Shown: positions 25,510 through 37,300 of the stretch, piece after piece
Layout: every line of letters starts with the position of its first letter
Numbering within the stretch: position 1 is the stretch's first letter
Assembly: GCA_002633005.1 (NCBI GenBank)
Contig: NMRA01000152.1
Span: forward strand, 119,900 to 183,899
Origin: Phoronis australis
Lineage: Eukaryota; Phoronida; Phoronidae
Reading direction: 5' to 3'
Length of the DNA stretch: 64,000 nucleotides
Translations under genes and position numbers: made by a program
The notes under the pieces: generated by a model
What the model was told of the DNA's origin: nothing
The model's input: the letters and a program-made list of their open reading frames with translations, nothing else
Databases searched by the model: none

Positions 25510-26315
25510 TTTCAGGAAACTGACAACATCACGTGATGGGCCATACAGCCGAGACCATCATCAGAAACAATAAAAACATGGTTTTTTAAAAAAATTCTTA
25601 AAAATAGTAATTTCACTCATTTTCCATGCATCGGAAAGTACCGAGATTTCTCTAATTATTTTTACCGAATTGTTCATTGTTTGACTTAAATTATATTTGA
25701 GGCTATTATTATTTACTTCCGGAAGCAGACGACCCAGGCGGTTCAAGGTCAAATTTGGTCATGAAACGGAGTTACATGAACGGTCACATTTGGAAGTTAC
25801 AGCGTGGGAAGCATCCATAAAGAGGTCGACTTGTTTCAGTTAGGAAACGTGACCTTACAAGAAATATAATCTGGACATTTTATGGCTTGAACTCTCCAAA
25901 AGTTTGGTCTTCCGGTTAGCACCTACTGTCTATGCTGCCTGCTCTGCTAGTTTACTCTTCATCCATCACTCACTGACATTGAGTTACTGACTGACATGTG
26001 TTCATCATTCACTTTCATTGTATCTGAGTCCGAATTGCTGAATCGGCCTCTTGATCTGGCTCTGCACTGAGTTGGCTGTGCCAGTTTGAGTCTCTGGCAT
26101 CACCACTCCATCAGACATTCACTTCACTTTCAGTTGAGACGTTATTGTGGTTCAGTGGTTTATAGCTGAGCTCTGACTGAGCTGAGGTATAGAGTTAAAA
26201 AACGCATTCCACAAACTAAGGTGTCTCTCACTGCTCTGAGCTCTTAGTAGTGAATGTATGCAAGGGGTGACTAAAGCGAAAGTGATTTGAGGGTATGTGC
26301 TTGACACTGATCGCA

Positions 26316-26432
26316 GCACCTGGTTGGATATAGCAGTCCTTTATTTAGAGTTTCATTCACTGAATAACAAGCCTGTTATACTCAGTGATTGTCTGTTTCT
26401 CTAAATCAGGTGCTGCTATATCCGACCAGTGC
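26316..26432. repeat. 117-bp imperfect hairpin (MITE-like)
   Basis: The left arm GCACCTGGTTGGATATAGCAG continues into an ATTTAGAG block; the right arm is the near-exact reverse complement and ends CTGCTATATCCGACCAGTGC. It sits between the divergent WDFY and MMAA starts. No target duplication was found. Confidence 0.7.
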
Positions 26433-26440
26433 CCTGTGTA

Positions 26441-26850
26441 GCCTTGGTGCAAGGTTTTATAAATTTACAGCTTAAAAACAATCTTGGTAAAAAGTGAGCA
26501 AAACGAAATCTTGTACTGATGATTGTTTGAAGGTATACGCCTCTTGAGTAAATTTAGTTGGTTGCCAGTACGAAAAGAATAATGTTGTCTGTTATTCTGT
26601 AGTTAAATTTGTGGAGCGATCATTTGCTATTTGTAGGCAAATCTCACTAGTCAAATCCGCTGTTCTTTTTTCACAAGGTTACGTACAGTTCACAACAATT
26701 TACCAAAAGTAGCTGCAATTTACCAAAAGGAGTTGCACTTTGTCATTACTTTTGAGTAGAAAAGTTTTCTTCTGTGAAGTTGTCATCATCTCCCAATAGA
26801 TGTCACTTTACCACAAACCAAAAATCAAGCAAAAGGTGCATGTGCCATGT
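26441..26850 (+). repeat. Dispersed direct repeat, copy B
   Basis: Diverged second copy of 24127-24580, in the same orientation, directly following the hairpin at 26316-26432 and ending about 100 bases before the MMAA acceptor. Confidence 0.6.
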
Positions 26851-26972
26851 TGTTTATGGGTTAATTTTTAATTTCCTTTTTCAGCAACATGTTGTAGAAA
26901 CGATTTGTGTGTTTGTATTGAGATGTCAAGTATGACTCTTCTTCTTGTGCAGGTGGAAGTGAGCTCTGCATA

Positions 26973-29900
26973 ATGTTACCTAGCCTTCAGAAGTTAGTCA
27001 CAATATCGGTAGCATCCAGGCACCATCTGATGACACCACTGGTATCCCAGCACCACCTGGTGACGAGTGTGAGATTCACCTTCAGACCGTTCCTGTCTTC
27101 CGTCAGTAGGCACGTACACACAGTCTCGTCCTCAGCTACAGAGATAGCAGATGCGGCTTCGCATGTGTACGAAAGCGACTTAATTGTCAAGCAAGATGAC
27201 CGGGTTGTACAGAGGTTGTTTAACGGAATTATGGATGGAAAGCGAGGCCCTCTTGCAGAAGGAATTACGTTAGTCGAGTCACTTCACCCGAAGAAGAGAG
27301 TTCAGGCACAAATTCTCCTATCCAAAGTCCTCCATGAGCTCGAAAACAAGGAAAATCACTCTGTCAGTGGAAAGCCCACTGCTTTTAGAATAGGTATTTG
27401 CTAATTAAATGCTTAATTTCTCCATGCTTTGAATTATATGCAGGCGTAGATTAACATAGTTTTGACCTGTAAACTGAGGCATACCAGCTTCATGTCATTT
27501 ACATTTCTCTCTCTCTGTTCATTCAAGTAACTGAGTTCTACACAAAAATCCAGTCAGAAAACATGCACCCAGTCACTTCACTTATAATCTTCAAGATGGC
27601 GATGAGGTGTCACTTAAATTGGCATTAAAGCCTAATTCAATCCACTAAACAAACTTTTGATTTATGATTTAGACCACTTAGTGCTACAAAACTGGCCTTA
27701 TCATTTTTACTCAGATGGAATGTAATGCCTGTGTTTGTAAAGAACTGGCAGTTACTAGTAGTTATTCGTTGAGACCATGCTTGGTACTTAGTGACTCAAT
27801 TTGTGGAGCTTGGTCTCCATCAATAATGGATAATTAAGCCCTGAAATCACTTCCAGTTTGACTAAGGGACAGCTTTAACACCAATTTCGTTACTATTTAA
27901 GTGGTCTAAATCAAAAGTTTTTGTTGAAAAACAGGTTCGTAAATTTGACATGCGTTGAATATATTTTTTTAAAACTTTTATTGTCTTGATTTTGAAAGTT
28001 ATGTTGCTGTTTGATGAAAACATTGTGTATTATTTAATAACTTTTTGATATTCCAGGACTTACTGGTCCACCTGGTGCTGGAAAATCGACATTTATTGAA
28101 GTTATGGGGAAATTTCTCACTTCCAAAGGTCACAAGGTGGCTGTTTTAGCTGTAGACCCATCTTCAACTACAACAGGAGGTCAGTATAAGGTCGTTGAAC
28201 TTTGGCATTCCAACGCCTTTTGCTTTAGCTTTGGAAGCGAGGAATGAATTTCTTCTGTTGTAGCTAATGTTATTCTAATTTGATAATTAGTGTTTTGATT
28301 GTTTTTTGTCAGAAACAGGTGGCTTATCTGGCTTTCTCAAGGTAACAGTGGCAAACATATATACGCACAAAGGCATCTTTCTTGATCCAATTTGTAATTG
28401 TCGTGTGCAGGACAGTCTTGAGTTGTTGGGGGAAATGCAGTTTCTTTCATTCACAGACTTTTTGAGTCGTAAATTTTTGTGAGAACCGTTTGAATATCGC
28501 ACAGCGGCAGTTTGACATCATGATGCATTAAGTCCATACAAGAATGCTGAACACTATACACCAACTACCCTATCGCCATCTAGTGACATATTTCATCATG
28601 TCACCACTATTATACTGGAAAATGGCTATTGAACTGTGAACCTTTAGAATGACAGATGACTGTCTGATTGTAGCTTTTACCATTTGGCTGTGAGAATAGC
28701 TACTGACTTGGTCACTGTTTATGTCTAGGATCATTGCTTGGAGACAAGACAAGAATGCCAGAGCTCTCTAGGGACGCCAACGCTTACATACGTCCGTCAC
28801 CTTCAGCAGGTACTCTTGGTGGTGTCACACGCAGCACAAATGAAACCATTGTGTTATGTGAAGGAGCCGGCTATGATGTAATACTTATTGAAACTGTAGG
28901 TAAGATTAATGTCATCTTCAACAGCCTTACAAGTTTTGATATTAACATTTCTTTCGCAAAACATCCATGTTTGGTTAAACTGTCAGGCAACAGAATACAG
29001 AAAGGGTTTCAATGTCAGTGTTTTCCCGTACAGGTCATGAACAGAGTAATAAGTTGAACCCTCTTGAAAAGTTAACTCTATATTTTGTGATTATTGAGTG
29101 CAAGTTCATGCAGCTTTGGAAATTTTTGTATTCGTATCTAATGTAGTTTTGGTGTTTCGTGGTTAGAAAAATTTGTTTAAATGGAAATTTGTCTGTTGTG
29201 TTTGCCATACTCAAACCCAGCAACTTAATTTAGTGTCAAATTGATTTAAATTCATAAGACAAATTCTACTGTTTTTGGCTTTTTACTTTGATCTTAAATC
29301 CAATTACTAAGTAGAGTTTTTAAGATATTTCATTGGCTAAGTGCATGTTATGACTTTGCGATGACATCTCACATAACCTTAAAGACTTCTTTCAGATATT
29401 TGTAAGTTCAAACTAAGGTTAATAGGTTATTGCCAATAGTGCTTGTGTCAAAGGTTAAAGCTGATGATGTTTTTGTTCTGATCACGTGACACAACAAATA
29501 CATTTTGTCTAAATGTTCTGAGGGCTGTTCCAGTAAAATCTGTATGGGAGGGGGGGAAGGCACCTTTTTTTCGCACCCACCACCCATATTTTTCATTTAT
29601 TTCTTCAGCCTACCACCCGTAATTTTTTTATAAGTTTGAATTGCAACCATCCGCAATTTTTTTTTGTTGTGGTTGACTGCACAGGCGCTTGAGTTTATCT
29701 GTTCCTCCATCACCACTAACGTCATTCATTACTAAGAAAACATATGTTTCTTATGTATGGTTATTAGCCATCGAGAAATTCGAGCACTTGTGGTTAACTG
29801 GTGTTATGGGCATGCCGATGAGGAGATTGGAGGGAGTGAAAATGTCGGAGCTTTTTGCAAGTTGCATTTTTGTTTCAGTTTTTGATTCTGTGCGGATTGT

Positions 29901-32516
29901 TTATAAAATTTACTAAAATTACCCACCATCAAACATTTATGGCCCAATGAAACAACAACGACCTGTAAATTTTTATTTTTTTGAAATACGACCACCAGCC
30001 ATTTTGAATGTAAATCAAACGCAACCACCCATAAATTTTTATTTCAGTTGCCTTCCCCCCTCCCACACAGATTTTGCTGGAACAGCCCTGAAGTCTTATT
30101 GCCCTGTTGCAAGTTTTGGTCAGTCTGAGACTGCTGTACATGCCAGTGACAATCAAGGCTTGGAATTTTCCACGGAAACGCAGATTTCCACTTTTTTCAA
30201 ATGTTCTGTCCGCGCATTTTATTATATTTCTGCGTAAAAAAATCGGATTTGATATAAAATTTCCGCGGCAAATTCCTTTCTTACCGCGGCGTTGCCGAAG
30301 ACGTTCACCTCGAAAAGCGGAAGTTGCTCTTTATATTTCGGAGGAACATAAATTGTCAACATTGCTGGACATGTGGGATAGCATGGTGGGATTTTCAATG
30401 GCGTCTCGTGTGATTGTAAACCGCGGTGACAAATACTACGGCTCTGCAGCGAAAATGTGTGGGGGTGGGAGTGGACGGACGAGCTAAAAAGACGCAGACG
30501 CATGCTACTGATGGTGGTAACGTTTTTTTTTTTTTAGTCCCGATTTTTGTCGGCGAAATGTTCATATCAACTATTTCAAGGCTAGGTAGCGCGCGTGTTT
30601 TGGGCCGTAAACGTTTCCGCATTTTTTGTCATTGGTCATTCCAAGCCCTGGACAATAGCCACGTTGTGTCTAAGTTAATGCTTTTAAATTACCTGATGAC
30701 AGTCTAGTTATCTCGTTGCAGGTGTCGGTCAGTCAGAGACTGCTGTCCATGACATGGTGGACATGTTCTGTTTGATTATCCCTCCTGCTGCCGGGGATGA
30801 GCTGCAAGGTAAGTGGTGCCCCCTTTTGGGAGACAATGGTCTACTGTAGGGATCCCACTCAAAGATGATATGTAGGGACATGACGTGCATTAGAATGACA
30901 AGTTTTGATCTGTTTTTGTTTGGCGTTAGTCAACTAAAGAAGTATTAAATTTTGAAATAAGATGAGTTAGCACTCCTAGTTTGCCACAATTACACTAAGT
31001 CTGTTATTTAACTTACTACTTGGTTGAACTCATTTCTGTTGCATATCATACGTTCATGTATCTGAAGTTTATACACGGGCTTCACATAGTAGAACATGGA
31101 TTGGGTCTTTCTATTGTGTGAATGACACGGTAGGGTGACCACTTGTTTCAGGCATGAAGAAGGGGGTGGTGGAACTAGCTGATCTGGTTATTGTGAACAA
31201 GTCAGACGGAGATCTTATCCCGGCTGCCAGGAGAATACAAACTGAATACACAAGTGCTTTGAAGCTGATCAGGAAAAGATCCAAAGTGTGGACTCCAATG
31301 GTAGGTTAATGGGAGGCTTCAAATTCACCAGGCAGCGCTTGTGTGACAGCGGTCCTACCGGTTTTAATACAGCATACATTCAGGTAGTAACGCGAGACTT
31401 TGAAGAACTGCTTTCTGCTCGCAATTTATGAAGGCGCAAAAGTAGTTTCACCGACACACTGTGATTGCTTAACATGGGTCAAGGGACTCATTAAAGTTTG
31501 AAGCGAAAAAGGATAAAAGTGACATGACCCATAGGCACTCCAAATTGGCCCATAGACTTGAGGCCATGTGGGTGAATTCACCTGTACCCACGGTTTTCTA
31601 AAATGACACCTGATGCTCCACACTACTCTTTCAGAAAAATAGTCAAATCTCACTTGTCAGCAAAAGTGCATAATCTCCGAGAATATACAGATGACTGCTA
31701 GTTGCTGGTATGATTCATGTTCATTATTTCTAGAGTGTAATGCGCTACTTGGCTCAACCTATTTTCAGAAATTTTATTGTGAAGTAGGAGCGCAAGACCA
31801 ATTTTCTGTCTCGAGTCACTTTCATGAAACAGACCCTGGTGGTTATAAGCAGCTTTGGATTTATCTATTCCTTACATATAGTTTGTGTTTATTTTTGATG
31901 TGCGCATTTTGTAGTACTTGAATGCCCTGAATAAGACCCTGTGCAAGTTTTTTTTCTTCTTAAATGTACCCTTTTTCATTCTAGATTTATCAGGATTTGT
32001 AAGTTGTGTAAGAAAAATTGGCATTCAGTCAAACTGTGTTACAAGCCTAGCAAGACTGACTCAAACTTCCGTTGTAACCGAGGTCTACAGTACAGTTGGC
32101 TTGGGAGTTATGGAATGGACGGATATCAGTGAATCTATGTGGGTTGGAATGCAGGTTGACGGTTCTGCAGGTTGTCATACACCCTCATAAATCATTCACT
32201 TGTTCTTGATTTATAGGTCCAACGGATCTCGTGTAAATCGAAGGATGGTATTCCTCAGCTATGGGATAGAATGTTGGATTATGAAGTAAAAACTGCTCAA
32301 GCAGGTGAACTTGCCGAGAAACGCGAGAGACAGCGTCTCGTTTGGATGTGGAGTAATATCAGAGACAATATCATGAGGCTATTCAGAAATCACCCCACTG
32401 TTAAACACCGTATACCTGTGGTGGAGGGAAGAGTTCGTAAGGGTGTTGTCACACCTGGCTTTGCCTCTGATTACTTGTTAAAAGAGTTCTCTAAGAGAAG
32501 AATGAAGGCTTTGTAA
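26973..32516 (+). CDS. MMAA: Methylmalonic aciduria type A protein (MMAA, MeaB-type GTPase), complete, 6 coding exons
   Basis: Mitochondrial G3E-type GTPase that chaperones methylmalonyl-CoA mutase, gating loading of adenosylcobalamin and removal of damaged cofactor. Coding exons: 26973-27393, 28057-28179, 28729-28899, 30722-30808, 31152-31300, 32217-32516 (TAA). All introns are GT-AG and phases close, giving 416 aa (human about 418). An acceptor CAG at 26950-26952 just before the ATG implies an upstream non-coding exon. The N-terminus is rich in Arg, Ser and His with few acids, as expected of a mitochondrial presequence. Visible motifs are Walker A GPPGAGKS (aa 144-151), [25 protein letters not shown], the ETVGVGQSE switch (aa 236-244) and base-specificity NKSD (aa 283-286). 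The C-terminal helices that mediate dimerisation are present. Intron 3 holds two MITEs and a relic copy of exon 4. Confidence 0.97.
28435..28535 (+). repeat. Dispersed repeat, partner at about 48530-48625
   Basis: Both loci share TTTC-TTCATTCAC, TTTGAATATC-CAC, GTGGCA/GCGGCA and TGACA-CATGATG in order and orientation. In MMAA intron 2. Confidence 0.5.
29520..30090. mobile_element. hAT-like MITE, second family (571 bp)
   Basis: Inverted ends of about 42 bp: (C/G)AGGGCTGTTCCAG then AAAATCTG and a G-rich block GGGAGGGGGG-AAGGCA; the right end is the reverse complement ending CTGGAACAGCCCTG. The interior has repeated CCACCC-(A/G)TAA-TTTTT strings. No intact target duplication. In MMAA intron 3. 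Confidence 0.75.
30092..30148 (+). pseudogene. Relic duplicate of MMAA exon 4 acceptor and 5' part
   Basis: AGTCT…GTTGCAAGTTTTGGTCAG, then GAGACTGCTGTACATG, aligns with the real intron end and exon 4 start (GTTGCAGGTGTCGGTCAG, GAGACTGCTGTCCATG, 30700-30756). The acceptor-like GCAG has become GCAAG, so it should no longer be spliced. MITE copy 2 interrupts it directly downstream. Confidence 0.7.
30154..30650 (+). mobile_element. hAT-like MITE, long form, copy 2 (497 bp)
   Basis: CAAGGCTTGGAATT (one change from CAGGG) to ATTCCAAGCCCTG, with a perfect 6-bp duplication GACAAT (30148-30153 and 30651-30656). The interior aligns with copies 1 and 3, including a GGCGTCTCGTGT block and the minus-strand [15 protein letters not shown] frame. 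It lies in MMAA intron 3, ending 71 bases before exon 4. Confidence 0.9.
31495..31640 (+). repeat. Dispersed repeat, partner at about 50320-50430
   Basis: Shared ordered blocks (CCCAT-GG, CATAGACTTGA, TCAACCACG / ACCCACG, GTTTTCTA) in the same orientation. In MMAA intron 5. Confidence 0.5.
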
Positions 32517-32591
32517 TGAAGTGAGTGCAGAAATCAATTGCCAGCTAAAATTGTGATTAACAAATGGATTCTCTTCTGTTGATCAATGTAC

Positions 32592-32597
32592 AATAAA
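32592..32597 (+). terminator. MMAA: Poly(A) signal of MMAA
   Basis: AATAAA 76 bases after the MMAA stop, followed by a GT/T-rich stretch (GGTGTTGTTTTT), as expected of a cleavage site. Confidence 0.75.
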
Positions 32598-32619
32598 TGG
32601 TGTTGTTTTTAAATTATTT

Positions 32620-34361
32620 GCCTCAATGTTTCGTTTTACAAAAAGAGAATATAACTAATACAACCCTTAATCATTTAGTGCCTCCAGCAATTATGTTAGT
32701 AACTACTGACTTCTTCAAATTACACAATCTTCCAATATTAATGGATTTTTATGATTATTTTGGTTATAATAGACTTCTTAAAGTTATAAGCTTTGGACAG
32801 AGCTATAAAACAGCAGAATCTGTTTTTGTGATTTTATTGGAAATTACGTATTCCGGACATTGGCTTACAGTTGAGGCCACTGACATAAGTTATTGGCAAT
32901 TGCCACAATGGCCTTTAGCTCTATTTGTAAAGCATTTGACTGTGGGTTGATCTCAAATACACAACATTGTTGCTGATAATGTCACTTAAATGCAAAGAAT
33001 GGTCAAGACATGACCTCAAACTCAGATTAAATATACATATGAGAAATGCTGAAGTTATATTTCAACCAGCAGCTAAGCATTTAATGAGGAGGGATACATC
33101 GTTTTAGAAATTCGAACCACCCCTTGTATAGTCCTGGCTAAGGGCCTGTATTGAGTGTTACATTCGCAAGTGAAAAAATGTCCAACTTCAGTGAGATAAA
33201 AGTTTACAAAAATTAGCAGTAGCATGGAATCAAACCCTCTAACTCAACTACACCTACTTGGTTTCAGTGAATGTCTGACTCACGATGGCGAAAATGTGCA
33301 ATATATGCTTCAAAAGAGATTTTTGCTAATGACTAATAATATGTGATGATGGCTCTACTCCACTCAAAATGAACTTTGACATGCTTCTATGTTCCACTGT
33401 GACTATTGTACTTCTAGTTATCCATTACTATCGTTATCATTATTACGATAATTATTGTTGTTGTTACAATGATCCATATTTGTTATTCACTTCTTATGAC
33501 ATTTTAGTTTCCCATAAATGTGTGGCCCTTTGAAAATAATTGCAAAAGGAAGACTTGCATGACACGGTATCGAGTCATTGTATGATTTATTATAAATCTA
33601 AATTCAACAGTTGAAATTCTGGTGTCGGCTGTTCTGTACACATGGATACGATATCAGATAAAACAAGCTCGCGCAAGATGAAAGATCACGTGATCTAATC
33701 AAGGGAGCACAAGACACAACACGGAGGCTCCACCAATCACCACAGAAGTGTTCTGATTACTGCAATGTTCTAAAGTTCTTACAGTTTCGACAGACATTTG
33801 CAATTCGGTTGTGCCGAGGTCTTACAATAATAGCAAAATTACTAGACATATTTTTGCCAAGACGTAGTATATGTCATAATCACTGTGAACAACTAACCTT
33901 GGACCCATCTTAACAACGTTTAAGGGGTTCTAGTGTTCAGTCAACCTGGTCAAATCGGCAGGTGAGGCCTGTCCACATAAAATTAAAATAAACACCAGTT
34001 TTATCAACAACCTCCCCCCTCCCCGCATACGCAAAGGTTCTATATTATCCTAATTACAACAGATGGGCTTGTATAAATTTACATTTTGATTCTTCAACTT
34101 TGACTGTAGTAACACAGGACAGGAAAGCCCAGCTTGCTGCCAATACTTGCACTCAATTTCTTTATCCATGATTGACCAGTATGCAGATCAACTGTTCAAA
34201 CTCATGATTGAAATGAACACCATCTGGTGGCTGATACTGTCGAGTGACATTCAATTAGTCCATTGTCTCCCCTGCTGACAGCAAATACTATAGACCTACA
34301 GCCATTATGAAACGGAGTCACTGTCCCTGCATCACAGTCCCCACACTGAATATGTGTGCTG
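32620..34361. other. Convergent intergenic space MMAA / PAN3
   Basis: Between the MMAA poly(A) site and the PAN3 stop. The right part is presumably PAN3 3' UTR. No gene or repeat identified. Confidence 0.5.
33586..33591 (-). terminator. Possible poly(A) signal of PAN3
   Basis: AATAAA on the minus strand about 770 bases beyond the PAN3 stop. Choice among hexamers is uncertain. Confidence 0.35.
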
Positions 34362-37300
34362 CTATGTAAGTCCACTGTCTTGGCTCTTGTGTACAACTTC
34401 AGTAAATGCTGACAGTAAGCAGCGCTTGAGTTCGCTGTAAGTGACCACTATGACACTCTGTTCGTCGCGGGACATGAGGCAAACTTTCTCCGGAGTACCA
34501 GCGTCCAACTAAAATCACAAACATCGAATGTGAGATGTGCAAACACCATAGAACAGTGCTAGTCCTGGTGTGGTTCAAACCATAATACCTAATCAGATTT
34601 GGAACTGAGATAATAGACCAGACGTTTGTGTCAACACTCTCAGGTGGCCGAGCTACTCCACCCTGCTATACATATATGGCAAAACGGCTGAGCAGAAATG
34701 AACAAAACAAAACAAATGCCTCATGACGCAAAATTTTACATGCAAAATTTTACATAAGGTTCTAAAAAGCCATAAATACGAATCGAGAAAATGACACGTG
34801 GTTCCTCCACACAAGAAAAGATAAGGTACATCCAGTATCACTCTGTAAGACAACTAAATGTTGACACCGAGCAAACTTTCGCAATCCTCAAATTCTGACA
34901 GTGCAGAATTTCGAAACACAAGCCAATGTAATTTTTCAGTGTTCGTTCAAATGAAGTTCTTGAAAAACCTCCATATACAAGACTATTTTGCATTGAAGTC
35001 ACTTTTCAAGACTACTGACATATCAAACATATTCTCCATAACTAAATTCTATTAATATTAACTATACACAATGCACAGTTGACAAGTAAAACTCACCTTA
35101 TTAAGGCTCTGTATAATGTGCGCCATGTCAATCCAGGGGTTGCCTGTGTCGTCCACTTGATGGAACAGATAATCTCGGTACAACTTCAGCATATAACGGT
35201 CACCCGTTTCTGACCACGATGGGTCCATGTTAAACCTTCAACACAGAATAATGCACTTGAGCTACTTAGTATGGCATAATGCCATTAACACTAAAACACT
35301 TGAAAATTTGGTAGCATTTTGCTGGCAGTTATTCATTGTTTCAAAAAAAAATTGTGAAATACACACAAAAATCTTCTTTTCCTGAATCAATCCCTTTTGT
35401 TGAATGCTATTACATGTCACATACATAGTAGAGACATACATGTCTTAAGGAGCTTTAGTAAAAGTGGGCCACAAAAGAAATACTTCTATTTCAGTCTACC
35501 TGGGGTAAACTTTCACTGACTTAGGACACAATATGGAGGACAACTATCTTATTTCACCTCTTGTTAATAAAAGAAAAGAAGTCACCACACCAATGCTTTA
35601 CCACTGTCAAAATCTGTTCTATAGGCAACATCAGGCATTATCTTGAATAAATCTTGAACTGGCATGTAAGTACAGATCGCTAACATTTTCAAGTCTGGAT
35701 GCCAGAAGGTCCCGGTTCCAGTCCTAGTCCGGCAGAAATCTTTTCAGACTTCAGGGCTTGGAATTTTCCGCGGAAACGCGGATTTCCGCTTTTTTCAAAT
35801 GTGCTTTCTGCTTTTTTAATAATATTTCCGCGTAAAAAAAATCGGATTTGATATAAAAAATCCGCGGCAAATTCCTTTCTTACCGCGGCGTTGCAGACGA
35901 CGTTCACCTCGAGAAGCGGAAGTTGCTCTTTATGTTTCGGAGGAACGTAAATTGTCAACATTGCCGGGGCATCTGGGACAGCGTGGTGGGATTTTCAATG
36001 GCGTCTCGTGTTATTGTTAAGCGCGGCGACAAATACTACCGCTCTGCAGCCAAAAATGTGTGGGTTGGGAGTAGACGGGTGAGCTAAAAGGACGCAGATG
36101 CATGCTACTGATGGAGGTAACGTTTTTTTTTTTTTTAGTCCTCCCGATTTTTGTCGGGGTAAGGTTCACATTGACCATTTCAAGGCTGGTTATCTGGCAT
36201 GATTTGGGCCGTAAAAGTTTCAAAGTTTCCGCGTTTTTTTGTCATTGGTCATTCCAAGCCCTGAGACTTATGTTCATCAGGTCACATGATGTGGCCAACA
36301 AATGGCGTGCAGACCAGCCTTGTTAGCGATTATTTTGAATAGTTGCGTGCATTTACAATGTCAGAAGCTCTCGAAAACGAAAAATGGAAATTTTACCAGT
36401 CACCTGCTTTAGTGAACGAAGTGAACTGCCGCTACTAACTATAGTCAACTTACTCTGGCCTGTCATTAATTACTCCCAGTTTAGCCATGAGTCGAAACAA
36501 GCGCCCAGCCTCGACTTCTTTAGACAGCTCGTTCTCCAACACATCGTTGCGTAACTGTGCAGCATCCAGCTGTGTGTAGAACCTGGCACCAATCATCGGC
36601 ATGATGTCGTTGACGCTGCGCATGCGATTCTGATTGGTCAGAAGATATCTACAAGACGTGGAAGCTATTAGAGTTGAGGTGAAACCCACTAAGGATGCAA
36701 TAAAAAGTGGACGAATCAAATTTGACAGACATACATCATTGATCATAAGTAACAATTTTGCAATTGCGATATCGACAAATGAATTACAAGCCCAGGCACA
36801 ACTCAAAGCCTTCACGGAGGCAATTCATCTTCAGTGGATCCAGCAGGTGCCGCTATTGAGTAGTGACGTTTTTCAAATACGTAATATCGCAGATCTCGTG
36901 TGTTGAAAACGCAAAGAGTTGGTGGTCCACATACTGTAACCTATTAATACACAAAATTAGTGAAACATTAATGGCCAAACCACAGATGAGCACATTTCCA
37001 AGAAACACGTACAAAATAAGGTTCTTCAAGTCCGCTGAGTAATTCCTAGCCACAAGGTCCATGGATGTCTGAATGTGCTCCCTCTGTATGCCAATGACAG
37101 AGTTACAGGCAAGAGCTAGTACCACCTTACCAAGAGACACCAGATCTTCTTGCTGTAACAGTAAACGTCAACATGTAGTGACCACAATAGGAAGGACCAT
37201 CATTAACGTGAAATAACCTTAAGGCTAAGGAAAGCACACTTGGTTCTGATCTGTTTATTTTGAAAATGGAATCGGTGTTGTGGTATTTATTTTAATTGCT

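Noticed and set aside
36450-36815. Apparent 121-aa minus-strand protein reading upstream of PAN3 exon 14
   Set aside because: Only the part from 36648 down is coding; the N-terminal part is intron read-through ahead of the TGTAG acceptor.
37009-37152. PAN3 exon 13 ending at TAC/GTGTTT
   Set aside because: That donor breaks the phase with exon 14. TT/GTACGT four bases earlier restores LILYLLTNQN.
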